From Bog-159 sp049511415 (GTDB lineage Bacteria > Acidobacteriota > Terriglobia > Bryobacterales > Bryobacteraceae): DNA of 64,000 nt. Where the stretch lies: NCBI GenBank assembly GCA_049511415.1, contig JBEKYC010000020.1:1-64000 (forward strand), in the 5' to 3' direction. Below, one piece after another: positions 6,707-13,806 of this stretch (the first letter of the stretch is position 1; each line of letters starts with the position of its first letter). Below the pieces are notes generated by a model. That model worked only from the letters and a program-made list of their open reading frames with translations. It ran no database searches and had not been told where the DNA came from. The position numbers were made by a program, and so were the translations under genes.

Positions 6707-9370
6707 TTATGAGCGGAGCGCGCGAACCGGGTCGGTTCGCGAGGCACGCCAAGCGGGCACAAGACACGCCGCCAGGGAGGCGATCGCCATGACCAGGCCC
6801 GCCGCTCCAAAGGTTAACGGATCCCGCGGGCTTACCTGGTAGAGGAGATTGGCGACGAGCTTTGTGAGCACCATCGCGACGGCGATGCCCACGAGGATGC
6901 CCGCGGCGGTGAGCGTCAGTCCGTGCCGGATGACGCCGCGCAGGAGGTCCGCGGTGTCGGCGCCCAACGCCATGCGCAGTCCGAACTCGCGCATACGCTG
7001 CGAAACCGTGTAGGACATCACGCCGTATAGGCCGATGGCAGCCAGCAGAAGAGCCAATCCACCGAACAGGGCGAGCATGCCGAGCGCAGTCCTCTGGACC
7101 GCGGTGGTGCGACCCACTTGATCGCGCATGGTGATGACTTCACCGAGAATCAGATTGGAATCGATTTTTTGGATCTCGCGGCGCAACGCCTTCGTCAAGA
7201 TCTCTGGCGGAAGAGCCGTACGCACTTGCAATCCCGACCCCCCGCCGGTCTGGAGAAGCGGGGTGTAGTAGAACGGCCGAGGGATTTCGGTGAGGTTGCG
7301 GTACTTCGACATCTTCGCAATTCCTACCACCTGCAGCCATTGGCCCTTGGCCTGAAAGCGGCGGCCGACCGGATCGAGTCGCTTCCAGTACTGCGACGCC
7401 ATCAACTCATTGACGATCGCCACGGGGGGAGCGGTGTCCGTATCGGTGCGGGCGAACTCCCGGCCCTCGACCAACGGGATTCTCATGGCGGCGAAGTAGG
7501 AGAGGCCCACGCCGACGTAATCGACGGTGATCTGCTGATCCGGCGGCGCCTCGTAGCCCTCCACCGCAATGGTGGCGGACGGATAGCTGCGCACGGTGAA
7601 GGGCGCGAGACTGGTGAAGGCCGCCGATTGCACTCCTGCCAGCGATTGCAGGCGATCGATGAGCAGCGCCTGGAAGTTCCGAGTGCGATCACGGTTGTAC
7701 CCCGCCCCGGCAAAGTCGATGGTGGTGGCCAGCACGTTGGCAGTGGAGAAGCCGGGGCTGGTGGCCTCGACAGCGCGAAGACTTCGCATCAGAAGGCCGG
7801 CTCCCACGAGCAGCACGAAGCTGAGCGCTACCTGCACCTGTACTAGAATGGACCGCACCAGCGCCCTCCGGCTACCGCCGACCACGGCGCCGGATTCGGC
7901 CCGCATGGCGCCGGCCAGATCGATATCGCTCGCCTGAATGGCGGGGACCAGAGCGAACAGCAACGTGGAGACGGCACAAACTCCGGCGCTGAGCGCCAAC
8001 ACGCGCCAGTCCAAACCGCCGGGCAGATACATGGAGACGCCGCCGCGGGGTGGAAGGAGCAGCACCAGGAGGTTACGGCACGCGTATGCAAGAGCGCATC
8101 CGCCGGCCGCGGCGAAAGCCGCCAGAATCAATCCTTCGGTGAGAAGCTGAGCGAAGAGACGGCGGCGCGCGGAACCGATGGCCAGACGCACGGTCATTTC
8201 ATGCCGGCGTCGAAAAGACCGGAGCAGCAGGAGGTTACTGACGTTGGCGCAGGCGATCAGCAGCACCGCGATGGCGACGGCCAGCGAGATTTTGAGTGTC
8301 GGGAGCAGCGCGCCGGCATTGTTGAACGGTGTTTCCCAGAGGGAATAAAGCCGAATGCCGCGGCCGCGGTTGGTGGCCGGATAAGCGTCCTCCAGGCGCT
8401 TCGCCACGGCGGAGATTTCGGACTGCGCCTGCCCGGGACTGACGCCGGGCTTGAGGCGCACAAAACCCTCGATCCAGCGGGCGCCGCGGTCTTCGAGCTT
8501 GTACCCGCCCGGGTCGAAAAGTTCCTGCATGGAGAGCGGCAGCCAGTATTGCATGGCCCAACCGACGAAGGTGCCGTGAAAATTCTCCGGAGCCACCCCG
8601 ATGATGGTGTGCGGCAGGCCGTTCAGCATCTGGGCCTTCCCGATGATGCCGGGGTCGCCGCGGTACCGCTCCCGCCACACCTGGTAGCTGATCACCGTCA
8701 CGGGATGCGCATTGCGTCCGACGTCATCGGCCGGTGCGAAGCCGCGGCCCAGAATCGGATGGACACCCAACGCGTCGAAGTAATTCGATGAGACAATGCT
8801 GGCGGGCGCACGCTCGGCGCGGTCGCCGACACTGAGCGTGATGCCGGTGATGCGGTCCACGATGAATGCGTCGAAGAGCGTGCAATTTTTCGCGAAATCC
8901 TGGTAATCGGGCCATGAGACATCGTCGCGACCACGCTCGCCGCGGCTCGTGCCCGTGACTGCCATCATGCGCTCCTGGTGGGCGACCAGAGGAAACGGAC
9001 GCAAGAGAATGCCTTCGATCCAACTGAAGACCGTGGCATTGGCGCCGATGCCCAACGTGAGGCAAAGAATCGCCAACAAAGAGAAGCCCGGATTGCGCCG
9101 CAACGTCCTTAAAGCAAACCGCGCATCCTGCCAAAACATCTCGATCATGGGAAGTCCCCTGGTTTCGCGATAGGTTTCTTTGGTGCGCGCGATACCTCCG
9201 AACTGGCGTAGGGCCGAGAAGCGCGCTTCTTCCGGCGGCAGGCCGCGGCGCATCCATTCGGCGGTCTCCATTTGGAGATGGAAGGCGAGTTCGTCCTCCA
9301 GGTCGCGCTCCAGACGGTTTTTCGAAAGCATGCCGGCAAACCGGCGCCATAGAACCCGCAGACGCCTCAT
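6707..9370 (-). CDS. ADOP-type ABC permease (acidobacterial duplicated orphan permease)
   Basis: 887 residues from an ATG that overlaps the padR stop. The N-terminal cytosolic helix region (about residues 1-60, with LERDLEDELAFHLQ) is the feature added to PadR-linked ADOP permeases. Two MacB-like periplasmic core domains and two FtsX-like membrane blocks follow: FSLLAILCLTLGIGANATVFSWIEGILL near residue 85, LKISLAVAIAVLLIACANVSNLLLL near 370, and a C-terminal block ending PAWRASRTDPVRAL. No ATPase gene lies beside it, which is why the family is called orphan. Such proteins are thought to act like MacB or LolCDE permeases in efflux or envelope transport. The substrate is unknown. Control is probably by the upstream PadR repressor in the same operon. 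Confidence 0.92.
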   Translation of the reverse strand: MRRLRVLWRRFAGMLSKNRLERDLEDELAFHLQMETAEWMRRGLPPEEARFSALRQFGGIARTKETYRETRGLPMIEMFWQDARFALRTLRRNPGFSLLAILCLTLGIGANATVFSWIEGILLRPFPLVAHQERMMAVTGTSRGERGRDDVSWPDYQDFAKNCTLFDAFIVDRITGITLSVGDRAERAPASIVSSNYFDALGVHPILGRGFAPADDVGRNAHPVTVISYQVWRERYRGDPGIIGKAQMLNGLPHTIIGVAPENFHGTFVGWAMQYWLPLSMQELFDPGGYKLEDRGARWIEGFVRLKPGVSPGQAQSEISAVAKRLEDAYPATNRGRGIRLYSLWETPFNNAGALLPTLKISLAVAIAVLLIACANVSNLLLLRSFRRRHEMTVRLAIGSARRRLFAQLLTEGLILAAFAAAGGCALAYACRNLLVLLLPPRGGVSMYLPGGLDWRVLALSAGVCAVSTLLFALVPAIQASDIDLAGAMRAESGAVVGGSRRALVRSILVQVQVALSFVLLVGAGLLMRSLRAVEATSPGFSTANVLATTIDFAGAGYNRDRTRNFQALLIDRLQSLAGVQSAAFTSLAPFTVRSYPSATIAVEGYEAPPDQQITVDYVGVGLSYFAAMRIPLVEGREFARTDTDTAPPVAIVNELMASQYWKRLDPVGRRFQAKGQWLQVVGIAKMSKYRNLTEIPRPFYYTPLLQTGGGSGLQVRTALPPEILTKALRREIQKIDSNLILGEVITMRDQVGRTTAVQRTALGMLALFGGLALLLAAIGLYGVMSYTVSQRMREFGLRMALGADTADLLRGVIRHGLTLTAAGILVGIAVAMVLTKLVANLLYQVSPRDPLTFGAAGLVMAIASLAACLVPAWRASRTDPVRALRS

Positions 9371-9714
9371 GACGACGCGCCGCCAGGCCGGAGAAAGCGG
9401 CCGATTATACCGGAGATGCGCTCCCAATTTTCGGTTTCCGCGGCCAGTTGTTTCTTGCCCGCGCGGGTGATGGAGTAGAATTTGGCCCGCCGGTTGTTTT
9501 CCGAAGTGCCCCACTTGGAGGCGATCCAGCCCAACTGTTCGAGACGCAGCAGCGCGGGGTAGAGCGAACCCTGGTTCAAGTCCAGCGAATCTCCGCTGGT
9601 CTGCTCGATGCGGCGGGCTATGCCCCAGCCGTGTTGCGGACCCATGCTGTCGAGCGTGCGCAGCACCATCAGCACCAGCGAGCCGCGCAGGACGTCGGGT
9701 TTGTCCGGGGGCAT
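9367..9714 (-). CDS. PadR-family transcriptional repressor
   Basis: 115 residues from the ATG at 9714, chosen because AAAGGAG lies about 6 bases upstream. PadR winged helix: GSLVLMVLRTLDSMGPQHGWGIARRIEQ, then the DNA-binding DLNQGSLYPALLRLEQLGWI, and a wing with RRAKFYSIT. A short C-terminal helix mediates dimerisation. In Acidobacteria these genes sit directly in front of ADOP permeases and the overlap here (ATGA) confirms co-expression. A -35-like TTGACG is at 9770-9765 on this strand, immediately next to the direct repeat that marks the insertion point of the neighbouring mobile element. A GTAG-T-CTAC dyad at 9737-9729 just before the ribosome-binding site could be an operator. The ligand is unknown. 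Confidence 0.92.
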   Translation of the reverse strand: MPPDKPDVLRGSLVLMVLRTLDSMGPQHGWGIARRIEQTSGDSLDLNQGSLYPALLRLEQLGWIASKWGTSENNRRAKFYSITRAGKKQLAAETENWERISGIIGRFLRPGGASS

Positions 9715-9770
9715 TCCCACTCCTTTTGGTAGACTACAGAAGAGTACAACGGGAAGGGCGTCCGCGTCAA

Positions 9771-9788
9771 GAGCGGGGTCGTCTGGGG
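9771..9788. repeat. Left copy of an 18-bp direct repeat flanking the IS element
   Basis: GAGCGGGGTCGTCTGGGG is repeated perfectly at 12975-12992. The two copies lie directly outside the inverted termini, so they look like a target-site duplication. 18 bp is long for most IS families but fits the long duplications I recall for IS1202-type elements. Confidence 0.75.
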
Positions 9789-9840
9789 TGTCAAGCCTCA
9801 TTAGAAATGTCCCCTTCCTTACCTCGATAGAAGTGTCCCC
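9789..9840 (+). repeat. Left terminal inverted repeat of the IS element
   Basis: Contains GCCTCATTAGAAATGTCCCC (9795-9814), the inverse of 12924-12943 with one mismatch, followed by a second TGTCCCC unit ending at 9840. Double TGTCCCC-type units at an IS end are likely transposase-binding sites. Confidence 0.75.
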
Positions 9841-9894
9841 TTTTCCCGCCGACGCACCCTGCAGTTTTGGTTTGTGTATTCTGACCCAAGAGAA

Positions 9895-10014
9895 GGCGGT
9901 GGGAAAGTGGGAAACCCGCTTTTGGTTTTCCACTTTTCCATCGCCTCGTCGCCGGAGCGGTGGGAATGTGGGAATCTCGCGGCTTTTGCGAGATTTCCAA
10001 GGAGCGGTGGAAAG
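9895..10014. repeat. Two tandem palindromic units, REP-like
   Basis: Two imperfect repeats of about 60 bp, each beginning GCGGTGGGAA. The first folds as 9902-9916 with 9924-9939 around the loop CGCTTTT. The second pairs GGAATCTCGC (9971-9980) with GCGAGATTTCC (9988-9998) around GGCTTTT. The loops share GCTTTT and the stems share the GTGGGAA start, so they are related hairpins, not chance palindromes. Further ATTTCCAC words occur at 11564-11618 on the other side of the IS3-like element. Function unknown. Confidence 0.55.
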
Positions 10015-10096
10015 AGGGGAAATCCGCTCTGTGTGGAGTGAACCCCAAAAGTGAGACAGCGAGTTAAGGGACAAAATACATTGAATGGAGTGAGGA

Positions 10097-11284
10097 ATGG
10101 ATTTGTCCCGAGCTGTTTACAGTCGCGATCTGAAGATCACCACGATGCGCGCCTTGGACGCCGGCTCTAGCGCCGGCGAACTGGCGCGGAAATATCAACT
10201 GAGCCCTAAACTGCTGGAGCGCTGGCGCGGAGAATGGCGTGCGAAGGGCGAGGCAGCGTTTCCAGGCGTCGGGCGGCGGAGTGACCATCTGCCGGCTCTC
10301 TGACGATGCCCGGAGGATCGCCGAGTTGGAGCGCAAAATCGGCCAGCTGACGATGGAGAATGATTTTTAAAAAAAAACGTTGCAGCATTTCAAGGATCAT
10401 CACCCGCCGGCGGTCGTCAGTGGCGCGGATGCCTGTTTGAAGAAATTGAGCAAGCCGCGGCGAAAGGCCAAGCCGTGAATGCGCGGTGTCAGATGACCGG
10501 CGTGAGCCGGGCTGGTTTCTATCGCTGGCGGGTGCCGTGCCAGGCTACTCCGGTGGAAATGGAACTGCGCGATCGAATGCAAAAAACCGCTTTGGAATCG
10601 CCGGCGTACGGATACCGCAGAATTACGGCGGAACTGCAGCGTCAGGGTTTCGAGGTCAACCACAAGCGTGTGGCGGATGATGCGGGAAGACAATTTGCTG
10701 TGCGTACGCCGGCGCGCCTTCGTGATCACGACGACCGACTCGCGACACCATCTGCCGGTTTACCCGAACCGGGCCCGCGATTTCATACCGACGGCCATCC
10801 ACCAGCTTTGGGTCGCCGACATCACCTACATTCGTGTGCGAGCCGAGTTTGTGTATCTGGCCGTAGTGCTGGATGCCTTCTCGCGCCGCGTGATCGGCTG
10901 GGCCCTGGGCCAAACGCTGGAAGCTGAACTCGCCCTGGCGGCCCTGCGGATGGCTTTGCGCGAACGCTGCCCGCCGCCTGGCTGGATGCATCATTCCGAT
11001 CGGGGCGTGCCGTACGCCTCCGGCGAGTATGTCGCGACGCTCTTGCCATACCATGCGATGATCAGCATGAGTCGCAAAGGGAACCCTACGACAACGCCGC
11101 CTGTGAGTCGTTTATGAAGACGTTGAAATACGAGGAGGTCTATCGTAACGAGTACCGCGACCTGCCGGAGGCGCGCGCGTCTATCGGCCAGTTCCTGGAA
11201 CAGGTTTATAACGAAAAGCGGCTGCACTCCGCTCTCGGCTACGTGCCACCAGCGGAATTCGAGCAACACGGAGGCGGTGCATGA
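10097..11284 (+). pseudogene. Frameshifted IS3-family transposase (orfA and orfB)
   Basis: orfA starts at the ATG at 10097 (MDLSRAVYSRDLKITTMRAL, an HTH_Tnp_1-type helix-turn-helix) but loses frame near 10275. The leucine-zipper part ELERKIGQLTMEND reappears in another frame and meets a TAA before a run of nine A. orfB begins near 10475 (MNARCQMTGVSRAGFYRW) and shifts frame near 10670 and again near 11085. All three catalytic blocks can be read across frames: LWVADITYIR (first Asp), MHHSDRGVPYAS (second Asp) and NAACESFMKTLKYEEVY (Glu). At least three lesions make it inactive. The poly-A run could have been the original programmed frameshift site, but the surrounding frame is already broken. 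Confidence 0.85.
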
Positions 11285-11373
11285 TCCGATCACTGCACGC
11301 CCGACTGTATTGGGGGCGCTGCCCCCAAACCCCCGGGATTTACCGCCTTCCGGCCAGAATGTCTCATTCTATC

Positions 11374-11395
11374 GGAGGCGGCTCAAGCCGCCTCC
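11374..11395. other. Perfect 10-bp hairpin downstream of the IS3 transposase remnant
   Basis: GGAGGCGGCT and AGCCGCCTCC face each other across a CA loop. There is no T-run on either side, so it is not an obvious intrinsic terminator. A second hairpin, TTGGGGGC with GCCCCCAA, lies just upstream at about 11309-11327. Both are probably part of the element end. Confidence 0.4.
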
Positions 11396-11695
11396 GCGCC
11401 ATTCCGGCTGCCGGGTCGGCGCTCGGGTTGCGTCCCGCATAGCCCTATCCTCCGCCCGGGTAATCCCAGTGTGGACGACCGCAACTTCGCCGTGCAATAA
11501 TTCTACAGCGAACGGCGATTACCCCCTTAACTTTGTGTCTCACCCCAGGGGTTCACTTCAGGGATTTCCACGCTTTGCGCCACTCCGTCATTTCCACAGC
11601 TCTCTTCATTTCCCTGTCCCGCTACGTGCCTGCATCTGTCGATAGCCCTTTCGCCATGGGTGGCTCGCCGGGGGTGGCGCCGGCATCCGCTGCGG

Positions 11696-12878
11696 CTACC
11701 GTGGTCTAGGCGCCGGCGGAGGGCGGGCTGGCCGCGCCGCGATTTCCGCGTGACTTAAGCTGCGGCCGCCGTAACGGATTTCCAGCTTGCCATTCTCCCA
11801 TTCGCATACCACTACCTGGCTCTTGGTTGGTGCATATCGGCTTTGCCGTTTTACTTGGAAGTAGCGATTCCCATGTCGCACCACCCAGTCGTTGCCGAGG
11901 ATGCGTCCGGTCTCCAGCCGAAACGCCTCATCTAGTTCCGTCTGGCTCGGCCGACGGCGATGATAGTCTTGCTTGGCTGCCGCCACCCGCGCGAAGCGCT
12001 GATTGTGTTCAGCCAGGTACTCGGCCTCCAGATACTCGTTGGCGGCCTCATAGCTTTGGATTTTCTTGCGCCGTAGCTTCTTCACCAACCGGTCCTGATG
12101 CGTCCCGTGATTCCGTTCCACCCGCCCTTTCGCTTGGGGCGAATTGGCGGCTATGATGTGGATTCCCAGCCGCTCACACATCCGCCCAAATGGGTGACCG
12201 GTACCTCGCCCCGCAGCAACTCCTTCTCGGTCGCCTCGCGCACATAGACATTCTTCCAATCCGTGTACAGCGCCATCGGCACGCCATACTTCTCAATCCA
12301 CCTTCGCAACACCCCGGTCGCGGCCCAGATCGTCTCCTGCGCGCCCAACCGCGCCTGCGTGGTGGCCGTGGCATCATCCACCAAGTTCATCAGACAGCCT
12401 TCCGGTCCTCGCTGTTCAAACCATCGATGGAAGCTGCCGTCCATCTGCACCAACTCACCGAAATGCTCCCGCGCCTGCCGTCGCTCTCGATGTTCCTTCC
12501 GTTTCCGCGCGCGGCTCCACAAACCTTCGGCCAGCATCCATCGCCGCAGCGTCTCCGCATGCACCTCGATCTGGTCCTCGCTCGCCAGGTGCTCGCTGGC
12601 CAGGGTCGGACCGAATCTTTCCCCCACCACGCCGCTGTACTTCTTCCGCACCAGGCGCAGGACCTGCACGCGAAACTTCTTCGGAACTTCGCCCGATTCG
12701 AGCCCTTCCCGGCGCCGCGATGCTTTAGTCCCTTCGCACCTTCTTTTTCGTATCGTTGCCAAATCCGCTTCGCCTGCCTATAGCTCAGACTCAGCATCTT
12801 GGCTGCATCCACCAGCTTCAGCTCTTCGCTCGCCACGCGAGCCAGCACTCCCACCCGACGCAGTTCTCTCTTGCTCAT
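11696..12878 (-). pseudogene. Frameshifted ISNCY/IS1202-type DDE transposase
   Basis: Reading starts at the ATG at 12878 with MSKRELRRVGVLARVASEEL and a helix-turn-helix (AAKMLSLSYRQAKRIWQRYEKEG). It loses frame near 12690, continues through the integrase core with VQMDGSFHRWFE (first Asp) and ALYTDWKNVY (second Asp), shifts again near 12175, and ends with AKGRVERNHGTHQDRLVKKLR, which carries the catalytic Glu. Two frameshifts make it non-functional, although all DDE residues remain readable. Length and the HTH plus rve order match ISNCY-annotated transposases. The first roughly 40 bases upstream of the ATG lead into the right terminal repeat at 12924. Confidence 0.85.
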
Positions 12879-12923
12879 CCATGTCCTTCCCAGCTAAAAC
12901 CTCCTCAGGAGATCTTTAGCTTA

Positions 12924-12974
12924 GGGGACATTTCTAACGAGGCCATATGGGGACATTATCAAAGTGGCGCGACA
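12924..12974 (-). repeat. Right terminal inverted repeat of the IS element
   Basis: GGGGACATTTCTAACGAGGC (12924-12943) is followed by a second GGGGACATT unit at 12949-12974 ending GCGACA. It mirrors the left end unit by unit (19 of 26 positions in the outer unit). Confidence 0.75.
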
Positions 12975-12992
12975 GAGCGGGGTCGTCTGGGG
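12975..12992. repeat. Right copy of the 18-bp direct repeat
   Basis: Identical to 9771-9788. The next 185 bases to the transposase remnant at 13178 hold only a short unrecognised reading frame (MKVRDLLKHRPIR, 13002 onward) and no clear gene. Confidence 0.75.
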
Positions 12993-13177
12993 GTGCGCGA
13001 CATGAAAGTGAGGGATTTACTGAAACACCGGCCGATTCGAGCTATTCCTGGCGTAGGGGTACTTCAGGCAGAGCCGCGACCATCAGGGAGTGGTCATGAG
13101 CCGCTGGCGCGCCGAAAGGCATGAAAGTCGGGCAAGGGCATGACTTTCGACAGAGCGTCAGAATTGGGTGACATCCC

Positions 13178-13596
13178 GTGATTTATCGGATCACCTTTGC
13201 TTGCTATGGCTGCCACGTGCACGGCGACGCAGCCGGCTCTGTGGATGGTGCACACAATGTGCCTGGAACGCCGGTTTTGGACGAGGATCTGGCACGTGCC
13301 GCGTTCGAGCAGCAAGGCATGGACCAGCCTGCTTATCATCTGGACCGTATGCGCCGCGATACCGTACGAAGCAATCACATGCATACAGTGGTGGAGGCGG
13401 AGGTTCCGCCGGAGCGCATCATGAACGATTTCAAGGCTTACGCCAGCCGCCATCTGAATCGGATGGGTTTGGAGGGACCGGGCCGGAAACGATGGGCGCG
13501 CCATGGCAGCACACGATGGCTGTGGAAGCATATCGTGGCGGCCATCCAATAGTCGTTGCCGAGCAGGGTGATGCCAGGAGCGTATTCGAGGCGTAA
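13178..13596 (+). pseudogene. Remnant of a Y1/HUH (RAYT-like, IS200-type) transposase
   Basis: The ATG at 13178 opens MIYRITFACYGCHVHGD, a start typical of REP-associated tyrosine transposase-like proteins of Acidobacteria. The HUH metal motif survives as NHMHTVV and the presumed tyrosine helix as NDFKAYASRHLNRMG, followed by GRKRWARHGSTRWLW. Compared with relatives about 25 residues are missing between YHLDRMRRD and the HUH motif. After WKHIVAAIQ a stop interrupts, while the expected ending (VVAEQG, then FEA) is in another frame up to 13596. The gene is thus internally deleted and frameshifted. Bases 13597-13806, up to uvrB, hold nothing I recognise. Confidence 0.65.
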
Positions 13597-13806
13597 GAAG
13601 TCTAGCCGGACGTAGGCGGCAGGAGGCTCCCTGACGGTCGCGGCTCAGATCGGAATCCACGCGCACCCCTCTAAATCAGGACTCGACAATTAAAGCTGTA
13701 TCGCTGCAGGTAGGCCAAGAGCGGGCTATCTGCCGCCAGAATGGCGAATGGCCGAGGGATGAGCCCTTGCAGGGTACGGCAAGGTGGAGCGGAAACGCCG
13801 TGCGGG

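Larger units (their letters stand above)
10037..11558 (+). mobile_element. Degenerate IS3-family insertion sequence
   Basis: Imperfect 34-bp inverted ends: 10037-10070 has AGTGAACCCC, GTGAGACA and AGTTAAGGG in order. The same three blocks occur inverted at 11525-11558. Between them lie the broken orfA and orfB of an IS3-type transposase. Similarity between the two flanks continues outward with GGAAATCC, so the exact boundaries are uncertain. A 7-bp inner match (TGAGACA at 10052, TGTCTCA at 11360) is an alternative right end. I see no short target duplication. Confidence 0.6.
9789..12974. mobile_element. Degenerate ISNCY/IS1202-like insertion sequence, interrupted by an IS3-family element
   Basis: A 3.2-kb block bounded by matching inverted termini and an 18-bp direct repeat. 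Each end carries two tandem copies of a roughly 26-bp unit starting GGGGACA and containing TTCTA and CGAGG or GAGGC (reading inward to outward), and the outermost bases are GACA on both sides. The right half encodes the frameshifted DDE transposase at 11696-12878. Most of the left half is an inserted IS3-family element with palindromic flanking sequence. The element is therefore nested and inactive. Family naming rests on the transposase sequence and the long target duplication, from memory. Confidence 0.7.

Noticed and set aside
9771..12992. Integrative element att sites formed by the 18-bp direct repeat
   Set aside because: No integrase between the repeats, and the repeats directly abut transposon-type inverted termini, so a target-site duplication is the simpler explanation.
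12993..13177. A short frame beginning MKVRDLLKHRPIR as a possible HicA-like toxin
   Set aside because: Only the first few residues resemble the family, the rest does not, and no partner gene is present.
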